The translations under genes were made by a program, and so were the position numbers. The notes under the pieces are model-generated. The model had not been told where the DNA came from. It did no database searches and saw only the letters and a program-made list of their open reading frames with translations. 33,126 nucleotides of DNA from Pseudomonas avellanae BPIC 631 (GTDB taxonomy: Bacteria; Pseudomonadota; Gammaproteobacteria; Pseudomonadales; Pseudomonadaceae): NCBI RefSeq assembly GCF_000444135.1, contig NZ_ATDK01000224.1, forward strand, positions 1-33,126. The letters run 5' to 3'. Below, in pieces: positions 15,780 to 24,472 of the stretch (within the stretch, counting starts at the first letter, position 1; each line of letters starts with the position of its first letter).

Positions 15780-18689
15780 ATGCCGCTCGCCACGCTCATC
15801 CGCCGCTCCAGTCTGCCGTGCCCCGAAGTGAGCGTTGAGGAGGCGCTGCAACTGCTTGCGCAGCATTACGGCCTGAGCGGCACGCTGAAAACGCTGGGCA
15901 GCCAGCAGGATCGTAACTTTCTGCTTGAAACCGACAAGCGGCGTTACGTGCTGAAAATCTGCCACGGGGCGTATTCGACCCGCGAGTTGATGGCCCAGCA
16001 CGCGGCTTTGCAACACTTGGCCAGCCACCGCGCAGTCAGTGTGCCCGGCGTGATACGCGCCAATGACACTGAGCAGCTGTTGTCCGTCGATGTTGATGGG
16101 CAGGCGGTGCACGTGCGCTTGCTGGAATTTATCGACGGGCAGTCGCTGGGGCATGTCGGGCACCTGAGCCATGACATCGTGGTCGGGCTGGGCGAGTTGT
16201 GCGCTTGCGTTGATCTGGCGCTGGCCGATTTCGAGCATCCTGGCCTGGAGCGCATCCTGCAATGGGACCCGCGCCATGCTCACGCGCTGATCAAGCACCT
16301 GCTGCCCGTCATCAAGGACGCCGACGCCCGTGCCTGCGTGATGGAAGCGGGCGAGCAGGCGCATCGGCGCTTGTTGCCGTTGATCCCTTCACTGCCGATA
16401 CAGGCGGTGCACCTGGATATCACCGAGCACAACGTCGTCTGGCGGCGTGATTCGCAGCGCCAGTGGCAAATGCAGGGGTTGATCGACTTCGGCGATCTGG
16501 TGAGCACCTGGCGAGTGGCCGACCTGTCGGTGACCTGCGCGGCGCTGTTGCACCATGCCGAGGGCGATCCGTTGTACATCCTGCCGGCCATTCGCGCCTA
16601 CCACGCGCTCAATCCGCTGAAGCGTGAAGAGTTGCAGGCGCTCTGGCCGCTGATCGTGGCGCGTTCTGCGGTGCTGGTCCTCAGCAGCGAGCAGCAGGCC
16701 AGCGTCGAGCCAGACAACGCTTACATTCAGGCCAACCTTGCTGGCGAATGGAACATCTTCGACGTCGCGACTTCTGTGCCGATGGCCCTGATGGAAGCGG
16801 CGATTCTGCAGGCGGCAGGGGTAGATCTCCCGTCTGTCGATCAGCCCGTCTACCAGTCGCTGTTGCCCGGTCTGACGGGGCTCAAGCCGACAGTGGTTGA
16901 TCTGGGCGTGCTCAGTGAGCACTTCGTTGCGGGCAACTGGGAGCAGGGCGGTATCGATGAATATCTGCTCTCGCAAGCGGCCGGTGACGATGGCTTGGCG
17001 GCCAGTCGTTTCGGCGAGTATCGGCTGTCGCGCACCTTGCCTGACTGCGCGAAAGAACCCGAGACGTTCGCCTTGCACGTTGAACTGCACGTGCCCGCCG
17101 GCACCGCTCTGCATGCACCCTTCAGCGGCACTTTGCGACTGACGGCAGATGCGGCATTGCTGCTGGTCGGTGACGCAATAAGCCTGAAGCTGTGGGGCGT
17201 TTTGCCGGATGCTTCGTTGGCGGATCACGTGTCAGCAGGCGCATTGATCGGGCAGGGCGGCGGTTCGCTGTTGCTGCAGTTGTGCACCGCGACAGACCTT
17301 AGCCCGCCACTGTTCACCACGCCATCCTGGGCGGCCGCCTGGTGCAGGTTCTGCCCATCGCCTTCAAGGCTGCTCGGCTTTGAGTGCGACGCGCCGGCGC
17401 TTGCAGACCCCGCGCAGTTGCTGGCGCGCCGTGATGCCAGCTTCGCCCGCTCGCAAAAACATTACTATCAAGCACCGCCGCAGATCGAGCGCGGCTGGCG
17501 CAATCACCTGATCGACATGCAGGGCCGCTCCTATCTGGACATGCTCAATAATGTCGCGGTCCTCGGCCACGGCCACCCGCGCATGGCTTATGAAGCGGCG
17601 CGGCAGTGGTCGCTGCTCAACACCAACTCGCGTTTTCACTATGCAGCGATTGCCGAGTTTTCCGAACGTCTGCTCAAGCTTGCGCCCGATGGAATGGACC
17701 GGGTTTTTCTGGTCAACAGCGGCACCGAGGCCAATGACCTGGCGATCAGGCTGGCCTGGGCCTACAGCGGCGGGCGCGACGTGCTCAGCGTGCTGGAGGC
17801 TTATCACGGCTGGTCGGTGGCAACCGATGCCATTTCCACGTCAATCGCCGACAACCCGCAGGCGCTCAGCACCCGCCCCGACTGGGTGCACCCGGTCACC
17901 GCGCCCAACACCTATCGCGGGCCATTTCGTGGCGCAGACAGCGCGCCGGAGTACGTGCGCAGTGTCGATCAGGTGCTGGCAGCGCTGGCCGAACAGCAGC
18001 GCCAGGTGGCGGGTTTTATCTGCGAGCCGGTGTATGGCAATGCGGGCGGCATCTCGTTGCCGGCGGGCTATCTGCAACAGGTGTATCAAAAGGTTCGCGC
18101 GGTGGGTGGCGTGTGCATTGCTGATGAAGTGCAGGTGGGCTATGGCCGCCTGGGTCATTACTTCTGGGGCTTTGAAGAGCAGGGCGTGGTCCCGGATATC
18201 ATCAGCATGGCCAAGGGCATGGGCAACGGCCACCCGCTGGGCGCGGTCATTACCCGTCGTGAGATTGCCGAGGCGCTGGAGGCCGAGGGTTATTTCTTCT
18301 CGTCATCCGGCGGCAGCCCGGTCAGTTGCCGAATCGGCATGGCAGTGCTGGAGGTCATGGAGGAAGAAAAACTGTGGGACAACGCGCGGAGTGTCGGCGA
18401 CCACTTCAAAGCGCGCCTGCAGGCACTGACCGATATACATCCGCTGGTGGGCGCGGTGCATGGCATGGGGTTTTATCTGGGTGTGGAGCTGATCCGCAAT
18501 CGCCAGACTCTTGAGCCTGCCACAGAAGAAACCGCGCAACTCTGCGAGCGCCTGCGTGAACTGGGCATCTTCATGCAGCCGACCGGCGACCACCTGAACA
18601 TCCTGAAAATCAAACCGCCGATGTGCACCACCCGCCAGAGTGTGGATTTTTTTGTCGATAACGTGTCGAAGGTCCTCCACGAACTGTAA
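15780..18689 (+). CDS. Fusion: APH-type kinase, M23-like domain, class-III PLP enzyme
   Basis: A 969-residue protein with three parts. Residues 1-345 form an aminoglycoside phosphotransferase-type kinase: K59 in RYVLKI, catalytic HLDITEHN (211-218, D213) and metal-binding IDFGD (235-239). Residues ~425-500 look like an M23/lipoyl-type beta domain but carry HxxxH (433-437) where M23 proteins have HxxxD. Residues ~555-969 form a class-III aminotransferase fold: SGTEAND (647-653), YHGW (675-678), DEVQ (D782) and PLP lysine K812 in MAKGMGNG. In animals hydroxylysine kinase is APH-like, and the phospho-lyases for phosphohydroxylysine and phosphoethanolamine are class-III PLP enzymes, so phosphorylation followed by PLP elimination in one chain is plausible. 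The substrate is unknown. GAGG precedes the ATG. Confidence 0.85.
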   Translation: MPLATLIRRSSLPCPEVSVEEALQLLAQHYGLSGTLKTLGSQQDRNFLLETDKRRYVLKICHGAYSTRELMAQHAALQHLASHRAVSVPGVIRANDTEQLLSVDVDGQAVHVRLLEFIDGQSLGHVGHLSHDIVVGLGELCACVDLALADFEHPGLERILQWDPRHAHALIKHLLPVIKDADARACVMEAGEQAHRRLLPLIPSLPIQAVHLDITEHNVVWRRDSQRQWQMQGLIDFGDLVSTWRVADLSVTCAALLHHAEGDPLYILPAIRAYHALNPLKREELQALWPLIVARSAVLVLSSEQQASVEPDNAYIQANLAGEWNIFDVATSVPMALMEAAILQAAGVDLPSVDQPVYQSLLPGLTGLKPTVVDLGVLSEHFVAGNWEQGGIDEYLLSQAAGDDGLAASRFGEYRLSRTLPDCAKEPETFALHVELHVPAGTALHAPFSGTLRLTADAALLLVGDAISLKLWGVLPDASLADHVSAGALIGQGGGSLLLQLCTATDLSPPLFTTPSWAAAWCRFCPSPSRLLGFECDAPALADPAQLLARRDASFARSQKHYYQAPPQIERGWRNHLIDMQGRSYLDMLNNVAVLGHGHPRMAYEAARQWSLLNTNSRFHYAAIAEFSERLLKLAPDGMDRVFLVNSGTEANDLAIRLAWAYSGGRDVLSVLEAYHGWSVATDAISTSIADNPQALSTRPDWVHPVTAPNTYRGPFRGADSAPEYVRSVDQVLAALAEQQRQVAGFICEPVYGNAGGISLPAGYLQQVYQKVRAVGGVCIADEVQVGYGRLGHYFWGFEEQGVVPDIISMAKGMGNGHPLGAVITRREIAEALEAEGYFFSSSGGSPVSCRIGMAVLEVMEEEKLWDNARSVGDHFKARLQALTDIHPLVGAVHGMGFYLGVELIRNRQTLEPATEETAQLCERLRELGIFMQPTGDHLNILKIKPPMCTTRQSVDFFVDNVSKVLHEL

Positions 18690-18693
18690 TAGA

Positions 18694-18731
18694 GGACGCA
18701 GAGCGTCCAGAACGGCATACCCACGCGGAGC
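18694..18731 (+). repeat. Intergenic repeat with GGACGC-AGA-GCGTCC hairpin, copy 1
   Basis: A perfect 6-bp stem with 3-nt loop is followed by CCCACGCGGAGC. The same order of elements occurs in reverse orientation at 22992-23031. It lies 5 nt after the fusion gene stop. It resembles a recurrent Pseudomonas intergenic repeat and may act as a 3'-end structure. Confidence 0.65.
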
Positions 18732-18801
18732 ATGGGCACGATAGGTGGCGCCCGGACACTATCGTCACACCCGAGTCTGCTTCTGCTTCTGGCCGGAGGC
18801 C

Positions 18802-18836
18802 GTGGGAGCGGACCGGGCGACGCTTCGTTTGTCCGC
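18802..18836 (+). repeat. REP-like element with an enlarged loop
   Basis: GTGGGAGCGGAC is followed by 17 nt and then GTCCGC, so the palindrome GCGGAC/GTCCGC found at 9941-9954 is present here with a 17-nt loop. That loop segment nearly matches, on the opposite strand, sequence next to the REP cluster near 9961-9981. Confidence 0.6.
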
Positions 18837-19025
18837 GAAAAGGCCAGCGAGTCCCAAGCTGGCATTGTAATCAGATTCATATCGATATAATTGGCCTTAA
18901 AACGATAAACAGATATTTTTTTAGCTTTTAAAGTCGATTTTTATCCGCTATAAAGGCCCCCATAATCGTCATCGCCCGTCTGCTATGGTGATAAGTCCTT
19001 TGCATCCGCCCCTGGAGATATTTTC
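18837..19025. other. AT-rich spacer upstream of aguB
   Basis: The 336 bp from 18690 to 19025 contain no gene. After the two repeats the sequence turns AT-rich, with the palindrome ATATCGATAT (18879-18888). A possible promoter is TTGGCC (18891-18896) with TATTTT 17 nt later, and there is another TATAAA at 18949-18954. This is the likely control region of aguBA. No specific operator could be assigned. Confidence 0.4.
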
Positions 19026-19904
19026 ATGAGCCGTATCGTTTCTGTCGCTGCTACCCAGATGGCCTGTTCCTGGGATCTGGAAGCCAACATCGAGACCGCT
19101 GAAAAGCTGGTGCGTGAAGCTGCCGCCAAGGGCGCACAGATCATCCTGATTCAGGAACTGTTCGAAACCCCGTACTTCTGTCAGAAGCCGAACGCGGACT
19201 ATCTGCAGTTGGCGACTACCCTGGAGTCCAACGTTGCGATCAAGCATTTCCAGAAGATCGCCAAAGAACTGCAAGTCGTGCTGCCGATCAGCTTCTTTGA
19301 GCTGGCAGGGCGTGCGCGTTTCAACACCATTGCGATCATCGACGCAGACGGCACCAACCTGGGCATCTACCGCAAGAGCCACATCCCGGACGGCCCCGGC
19401 TACCACGAAAAGTACTACTTCAACCCAGGCGACACCGGCTTCAAGGTATGGCAGACCCGTTACGCGAAAATCGGCGTCGGCATCTGCTGGGACCAGTGGT
19501 TCCCGGAGTGCGCGCGCAGCATGGCGTTGCAGGGTGCAGAAATCCTCTTCTACCCGACCGCCATCGGCAGCGAGCCACATGACAAGACCATCAGCTCCCG
19601 CGACCATTGGCAGCGCGTGCAACAAGGCCATGCCGGCGCGAACCTGATGCCGCTGATCGCCAGCAACCGCATCGGTAACGAAGAGCAGGACGGCTACGAC
19701 ATCACCTTCTATGGCTCGTCGTTCATCGCCAACCAGTTCGGCGAAAAAGTCGCCGAGCTCAATGAAACCGAAGAAGGCGTGCTGGTCCACAGCTTCGACC
19801 TGGACGAGCTGGAGCACATTCGCAGCGCGTGGGGCACGTTCCGTGATCGCCGTCCGAACCTGTACGGCGCGGTCAAGACCCTCGACGGTTCGCTGGAGTC
19901 CTGA
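19026..19904 (+). CDS. aguB: N-carbamoylputrescine amidohydrolase AguB
   Basis: AguB hydrolyses N-carbamoylputrescine to putrescine, ammonia and CO2, the second step of agmatine breakdown. The 292-residue nitrilase-superfamily protein has the catalytic triad E44 ([10 protein letters not shown]), K117 ([12 protein letters not shown]) and C154 ([11 protein letters not shown]). GGAG lies 8 nt before the ATG. The aguA start lies 5 nt after its stop, so the two pathway enzymes are co-transcribed in reverse order of the reactions. The arrangement matches the agu locus of P. aeruginosa except for the neighbouring kinase-PLP fusion. Confidence 0.96.
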   Translation: MSRIVSVAATQMACSWDLEANIETAEKLVREAAAKGAQIILIQELFETPYFCQKPNADYLQLATTLESNVAIKHFQKIAKELQVVLPISFFELAGRARFNTIAIIDADGTNLGIYRKSHIPDGPGYHEKYYFNPGDTGFKVWQTRYAKIGVGICWDQWFPECARSMALQGAEILFYPTAIGSEPHDKTISSRDHWQRVQQGHAGANLMPLIASNRIGNEEQDGYDITFYGSSFIANQFGEKVAELNETEEGVLVHSFDLDELEHIRSAWGTFRDRRPNLYGAVKTLDGSLES

Positions 19905-19909
19905 TCGCC

Positions 19910-21016
19910 ATGACCACGCTCAACAGCACGCCACGCGCCGACGGTTTTCACATGCCAGCCGAATGGGCACCGCAAACCCAGGTCTGGATGGTCTGGCCAG
20001 AGCGCCCGGACAACTGGCGTCTGGGTGGCAAGCTCGCCCAGGCCGCCCACGTTGCCATCGCCAGGGCCATCGCCCGCTTCGAGCCGGTCACGGTGGCGGT
20101 GTCTGCCGCGCAGTACGACAACGCCCGTGCGCGGCTGGACATGCCCAACATTCGCGTCGTGGAAATGAGCAGCAACGACGCCTGGGTGCGCGACAGCGGC
20201 CCGACCTTCGTCATCAATGGACGTGGCGAACTGCGTGGCGTGAACTGGGAGTTCAATGCCTGGGGCGGTTTCGATGGCGGCTTGTACGCGCCGTGGAATC
20301 TGGACTCGCAAGTGGGCAGCAAGGTGCTGGAAATCGAGCGTTGCCCACGTTATGCCACCGAAGGCTTCGTGCTGGAAGGCGGCTCGATCCACGTCGATGG
20401 TGAAGGCACGTTGATCACCACCGAAGAGTGCCTGCTCAATCGCAACCGTAATCCGCACCTGACCCGCGAACAGATCGAAACGGTCCTCAGCGACTACCTG
20501 GCTGTGGATAAGATCATCTGGCTGCCGGATGGCCTGTTCAACGACGAAACCGACGGGCATGTGGATAACTTCTGCTGCTATATCCGTCCGGGCGAAGTGT
20601 TACTGGCCTGGACCGATGATCCCGAAGACCCCAACTACCCACGCTGCCACGCCGCGTTGAGTATTTTGGAAAGCACCCGTGATGCGCAGGGTCGTGCGTT
20701 TATCGTTCATAAAATGCCGATTCCCGGCTCATTGTTCGCGACAGAAGAAGAATGTGCAGGCGTCGATCAGGTGCACGGTAGCCAGGAACGCAACCCATCG
20801 GTGCGTCTGGCCGGCTCCTATGTGAATTTCCTGATCGTCAACGGCGGCATTATCGCGCCGAGTTTCGATGATCCGATGGACGAAAAGGCCCGTGAAATCC
20901 TGCAAAAGCTGTTTCCGGAGCACGAAGTGGTGATGGCACCTGGCCGGGAATTGCTGCTCGGCGGGGGCAATATTCACTGCCTGACGCAGCAGCAGCCAGC
21001 CCCTTTCAAGGCCTAG
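19910..21016 (+). CDS. aguA: Agmatine deiminase AguA
   Basis: AguA converts agmatine to N-carbamoylputrescine and ammonia. The 368-residue member of the guanidino-modifying fold shows [19 protein letters not shown] with the catalytic His/Asp, and the nucleophile C357 in [13 protein letters not shown] near the C-terminus. Length and cysteine position match the family. It is the second gene of the aguBA operon and is followed by a clear intrinsic terminator. The pathway lets the cell use agmatine as carbon and nitrogen source and supplies putrescine. Confidence 0.96.
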   Translation: MTTLNSTPRADGFHMPAEWAPQTQVWMVWPERPDNWRLGGKLAQAAHVAIARAIARFEPVTVAVSAAQYDNARARLDMPNIRVVEMSSNDAWVRDSGPTFVINGRGELRGVNWEFNAWGGFDGGLYAPWNLDSQVGSKVLEIERCPRYATEGFVLEGGSIHVDGEGTLITTEECLLNRNRNPHLTREQIETVLSDYLAVDKIIWLPDGLFNDETDGHVDNFCCYIRPGEVLLAWTDDPEDPNYPRCHAALSILESTRDAQGRAFIVHKMPIPGSLFATEEECAGVDQVHGSQERNPSVRLAGSYVNFLIVNGGIIAPSFDDPMDEKAREILQKLFPEHEVVMAPGRELLLGGGNIHCLTQQQPAPFKA

Positions 21017-21025
21017 TGCTTCATG

Positions 21026-21051
21026 ACTAGTTGTATCTGACAGCAACTAGT
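21026..21051. other. Stem-loop after aguA
   Basis: ACTAGTTG (21026-21033) pairs with CAACTAGT (21044-21051) around a 10-nt loop. It lies between the aguA stop and the terminator and lacks a T-run. It may protect the 3' end of the mRNA. Confidence 0.45.
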
Positions 21052-21072
21052 TGGTCCCGATCTTGCTCTATC

Positions 21073-21099
21073 AAGCTCATCATCTGATGGGCTTTTTTT
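21073..21099 (+). terminator. Intrinsic terminator of aguBA
   Basis: AAGCTCATC (21073-21081) pairs with GATGGGCTT (21086-21094) with one G-T wobble and the loop ATCT, followed by a run of seven T (21093-21099). Polarity and position, 57 nt after aguA, fit a plus-strand terminator. Confidence 0.88.
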
Positions 21100-21235
21100 C
21101 GTTATCTTATAACTACATTTCACGCAGGCTCAGTGGAAATTGTTGTAAATCCGATTGGCGAAAAACCGTTTCATCAGCTTGACTGTCACACGGCGGCAGT
21201 AGATTTAGCCCCTCATGAATCAAGAGGTTTTCGCT

Positions 21236-21442
21236 ATGAAAGCAGGTATGAACCAGCAGTATGTTCGTGGTTTCTCTGCTTCTCCCAGTAACGAGGCCCG
21301 CCAATTGATGGCGGATTGGTTAAGGACAACCAGGCCTGCGAAACCAAGACCGGATGTGCGTGCGATGCTGTTGCGGCGCTACCCGGCAGGACTGTTCAAC
21401 GATGCCGAATTTGAAGCATTGCTCCGCGTTCTGACTGACTAG
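21236..21442 (+). CDS. Small hypothetical protein
   Basis: A 68-residue basic protein that I do not recognise. ATG at 21236 has AGAGG 8 nt upstream, a better site than the in-frame ATG at 21215. The C-terminal half, from DVRAMLLRRYP through FNDAEFEALLRVLTD, looks helical and amphipathic. There is no signal peptide or membrane helix. It lies alone between the aguA terminator and an OprD gene and is transcribed in the same direction as the porin. Codon use is like the core genes, which supports a real gene. Confidence 0.6.
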   Translation: MKAGMNQQYVRGFSASPSNEARQLMADWLRTTRPAKPRPDVRAMLLRRYPAGLFNDAEFEALLRVLTD

Positions 21443-21671
21443 ACAACACTCAGGCCGAACGCTCTGGCTCGGCCATCTGCGCGTTTGACACCTTCAGGCA
21501 CCGGGACTAGGATTCGCGCCCCACTGCCTGTGGCCAGACCCCTTGTACGTGCATCAGTAGTCCACTGCGATTCTCGTGCGGCTCTCTATACTGCTTGTTC
21601 AGAGGCTGGAAGCCGGGACGGCCATTGGCCGTCGCCACAGCGCATGTCAATTCGCAGAAAAGGAAGACAAG

Positions 21672-22946
21672 ATGCTAACCAAACGTATGGGAATGCTCGC
21701 TTTGGGCATCATCAGTGCCAGCCAGGCCATGGCCGAAGGGCAGGCACATTCAACGGGTTTTGTTGAGGACAGCAGGCTGACTGTCAACCTGCGTAACGCC
21801 TACATCAATCGCGATTATAAAAACGACCGGGAAGACAAGTCCGAATGGGGCCAGGCCTTCATGGGCAACTTCGCGTCCGGTTTTACTCAAGGCACGGTTG
21901 GCGTGGGCGTCGATGCCTTTGCGCTGTACGGCATTCGCCTGGATGGTGGCAAGGGCCGCAGTGGCAACGGCGGTATCGATTTCTTCAAGCAGGGCGACAG
22001 TGGCGCAGCGGCCGATGACCTGTCTCGCGCAGGTGCAGCGGTGAAGGCGCGCTTCTCGAAGACCGTCATCAAATATGGCGACCAGATGCCGCAATTGCCG
22101 GTGCTGAGTTACGACAATTCCCGTCTGCTGCCAGAAAGCTACACCGGCACCATGATCACCTCGAAAGAGCTCGACGGGCTTGAAGTGGTTGCAGGACGTT
22201 TCACCCAAGAGGCCCGCAAAAGCGCTGAAGGTCGCGACAGCGGTGATCTGAAAAGTATCAACGTCTACGGTGCCAGCTACAAATTCACTGATGAATTCAG
22301 CGCTGCGTTCTACGCATCCGACAACGAAGACGTGCTCAAGAAGCAGTACGTCAATCTGAACTACGTCTTTGCCCTGCCGCAAGACCAGTCGCTGACCTTC
22401 GATTTCAACGGCTACAAGACCAAGCTGGATAAAGACTTCACCACCAGCGATGCGCGTGACAACAAAATCTGGAGCCTGGCAGCGACCTGGGCCGTCGGCA
22501 TCCACTCCTTCACCCTGGCGCACCAGCGCAGCACCGGTGACATGGGCTACGCCTACGGAGGCTATCGCAACGACGGTGGTTTTGGCGACGGCGGCAACAC
22601 CATCTACCTTGCCAACTCCTACTGGTCCGACTTCAACGGCAAGGACGAGCGCTCGTGGCAAGCAGCCTACGGTGTGGACTTGTCCGGCCTCGTCCTGCCC
22701 GGCCTGAGCTACAAGGCTGCCTACGTGCGCGGCGACAACATCGACGATGGCACCGCTGGCAGCGGCGACGGCACCGAGCGCGAGATATTCAGCCAACTGA
22801 CCTACGTGGTTCAAAGCGGCCCGGCCAAAGACCTGTCGATTCGCCTGCGCAACTCGTTCCTGCGCGTCTCCGATGATGCACAGGCCTACAACAGCGAAGG
22901 CAACGAAACGCGCATTTTCGTTGATTATCCGATTAACGTTTTTTGA
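21672..22946 (+). CDS. OprD-family outer-membrane porin
   Basis: This is a 424-residue outer-membrane channel of the OprD family, which takes up amino acids, peptides or carboxylates. It has a 21-residue signal peptide (MLTKRMG... ending in QAMA before EGQ), the family N-terminus DSRLTVNLRNAYINRD, FASGFTQGTVGVGVDA, many alternating amphipathic strands, and a final strand RIFVDYPINVF that ends in Phe as beta-barrel proteins do. AAGGAAG lies 6-7 nt before the ATG. The proximity to agu genes might suggest a polyamine or guanidino substrate, but that is only a guess. The window contains a second family member at its right end. Confidence 0.93.
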   Translation: MLTKRMGMLALGIISASQAMAEGQAHSTGFVEDSRLTVNLRNAYINRDYKNDREDKSEWGQAFMGNFASGFTQGTVGVGVDAFALYGIRLDGGKGRSGNGGIDFFKQGDSGAAADDLSRAGAAVKARFSKTVIKYGDQMPQLPVLSYDNSRLLPESYTGTMITSKELDGLEVVAGRFTQEARKSAEGRDSGDLKSINVYGASYKFTDEFSAAFYASDNEDVLKKQYVNLNYVFALPQDQSLTFDFNGYKTKLDKDFTTSDARDNKIWSLAATWAVGIHSFTLAHQRSTGDMGYAYGGYRNDGGFGDGGNTIYLANSYWSDFNGKDERSWQAAYGVDLSGLVLPGLSYKAAYVRGDNIDDGTAGSGDGTEREIFSQLTYVVQSGPAKDLSIRLRNSFLRVSDDAQAYNSEGNETRIFVDYPINVF

Positions 22947-22991
22947 TCCGAGGGCGGCGGCGTGGCAACGAACGTCGCCTATCTCCTGATC

Positions 22992-23031
22992 GCTCCAGCG
23001 TGGGCACGTATTTCGTGACGCTCTGCGTCAC
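22992..23031 (-). repeat. Intergenic repeat with GTGACGC-TCT-GCGTCAC hairpin, copy 2
   Basis: A perfect 7-bp stem with 3-nt loop (23015-23031) preceded by GCTCCAGCGTGGGCACG. Read on the minus strand it has the same element order as the copy at 18694-18731. It follows the OprD gene and may act as its 3'-end structure, although it lacks a T-run. Confidence 0.65.
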
Positions 23032-23091
23032 ATTCGGCCATTGTGGGCCTGTCTACAGCACCTCGATCAGCTCATAAGCCTAGGGCATCCC

Positions 23092-23622
23092 TCAGTCCGC
23101 AATCAACTGCACGAACACCGCAAAGCCGCCGAGGAAGAACCAGAAAAAGCTGAACAGCCAAGGGCTGCGCTTGGAGAACAGTAAAGACTTTTTCGGCCCG
23201 GTTTCGCTGGACTCCCAGTCGCTGAACAGTGGCGAGTCGTCATAGGTCAGCCCGATGACAGGCTCGCTGAGCAGCAACTGAGACTGTTTGTGATGCCAAT
23301 GCTGGATGATGTCGCATGCCGCCCGAATGCCTGGCCAGGCGAACAGCGTACTGAGCAGCCCCAGCAAGGCCAGCATTGGCGGCACCACCAGGGTGAACAT
23401 CGCGCCCCATTCTGTGTTCATGTTCGCCATCGACGACGCGTAGGCAATCACCAGAAACGACTGCGCCGACAAATAGGCGTTGGTACGATTGGACAGGTTG
23501 GTGGTTTCGTAATGAATCTCGCGTCGATAGAAATCCAGCCGTTCCTTGGGCGAGCCAAATAATTTGACCTGCTGCTCATCCACCACCTTTTGGGGTGTCT
23601 GATCCGTAATGATTCTGGGCAC
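23092..23622 (-). CDS. Uncharacterised membrane protein with three predicted helices
   Basis: The 176-residue protein has a charged N-terminal helix (KERLDFYRREIHYETT, 26-41), a weaker hydrophobic segment (49-67), a strong transmembrane helix (74-96), a cytosolic-looking middle with Asp and Ser residues, and a very hydrophobic C-terminal helix rich in Phe and Trp (154-174). I do not recognise the family. The general layout (amphipathic helix, two close hydrophobic segments) is faintly reminiscent of SLATT-type membrane effectors, but no specific motif proves this. The start is a GTG at 23622 with a weak GGTAAG upstream. It is divergent from the acetyltransferase gene. Confidence 0.65.
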   Translation of the reverse strand: MPRIITDQTPQKVVDEQQVKLFGSPKERLDFYRREIHYETTNLSNRTNAYLSAQSFLVIAYASSMANMNTEWGAMFTLVVPPMLALLGLLSTLFAWPGIRAACDIIQHWHHKQSQLLLSEPVIGLTYDDSPLFSDWESSETGPKKSLLFSKRSPWLFSFFWFFLGGFAVFVQLIAD

Positions 23623-23745
23623 TGGGCTTACCGATGTGTAAAAGATGCTGGATAGACCCCCATCGGCATCAAGCAGTTCGACTTAAAACCCCGGCATACG
23701 GGACCGTTCATCCTGTGAGCATTGTTCAACGGAAAGGAACATCGC

Positions 23746-24285
23746 ATGACGACTACCCCCACGCTGCACACCGACCGCCTGCTGCTGACACCGCTTCAGC
23801 TTGAGGATGCGCCGGCTGTTCAGCAGCGTTTTCCGTTATGGGACATTGTGCGATACCTGAACAACCGCGTCCCCTGGCCTTACCCGCAAGAGGGTGCGCT
23901 ACGCTACATTCAAGACGTCGCGCTGCCCGCCATTGCAAGCGGCACCGAGTGGCACTGGATGATCCGTCTGCAGAGCGCGCCCCAAGAGATCATCGGCAGC
24001 ATTACCCTCATGACCCATCCCGGCAACAACCGCGGCTTCTGGTTGCACCCGGACTGGCAAGGCAACGGCTACATGAAAGAGGCCTGCCTTGTCATCAATC
24101 GACAGTGGTTCGAAGTGCTGGGCATGCCCTTGATGCAGGTGCCCAAGGCTGCGCCCAATGAAGCCTCGCGGCGCATTTCGATCAACGAGGGCATGCGCAA
24201 AGTGAGCTCGTACGATGATGATTTTGTTGGCGGGCGGTTTGAAGTGGAAGTCTGGGAGATGACGCGAGAGGAGTGGCTGCGCTGA
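23746..24285 (+). CDS. GNAT N-acetyltransferase, RimJ/RimL type
   Basis: A 179-residue acetyl-CoA-dependent acetyltransferase. The N-terminus LHTDRLLLTPLQLEDA is typical of the RimJ/RimL-like (Acetyltransf_3) group. The acetyl-CoA pyrophosphate-binding motif is WQGNGYMKEA at 104-113, after GFWLHPD. The late segment NEASRRISINEGMRKV is the motif-B equivalent. AAAGGAA lies 7-8 nt before ATG 23746. The substrate is not predictable; such enzymes modify ribosomal proteins, amines or small molecules. It starts the accessory-looking stretch and is not clearly linked to the genes beside it. Confidence 0.88.
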   Translation: MTTTPTLHTDRLLLTPLQLEDAPAVQQRFPLWDIVRYLNNRVPWPYPQEGALRYIQDVALPAIASGTEWHWMIRLQSAPQEIIGSITLMTHPGNNRGFWLHPDWQGNGYMKEACLVINRQWFEVLGMPLMQVPKAAPNEASRRISINEGMRKVSSYDDDFVGGRFEVEVWEMTREEWLR

Positions 24286-24472
24286 TACGCATTTGGTCGC
24301 ATAGTGTCATAAACAATCGTTCCTGTTTTCCATCTTGATGATGTGCTTTTCAGCACCTCTAGGCAGTCACGGCACATGCCTGTACCTTTCTTCGCTTCAA
24401 GACAATATAGCGCCGTGAGCCTGCCGCATTTGCGAGGGCCGCGGGCTGAAAGCTGGAGTGGTTCGTCAAAGC

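Noticed and set aside
21750..22814. A 354-codon open frame on the minus strand
   Set aside because: Antisense to the OprD porin, which has a signal peptide and a full barrel pattern.
24286..24472. CAATAT/TATAGC near 24403-24411 as promoter of the DUF4062 operon
   Set aside because: No acceptable -35 element at 16-18 nt was seen, so it is not listed as a feature.
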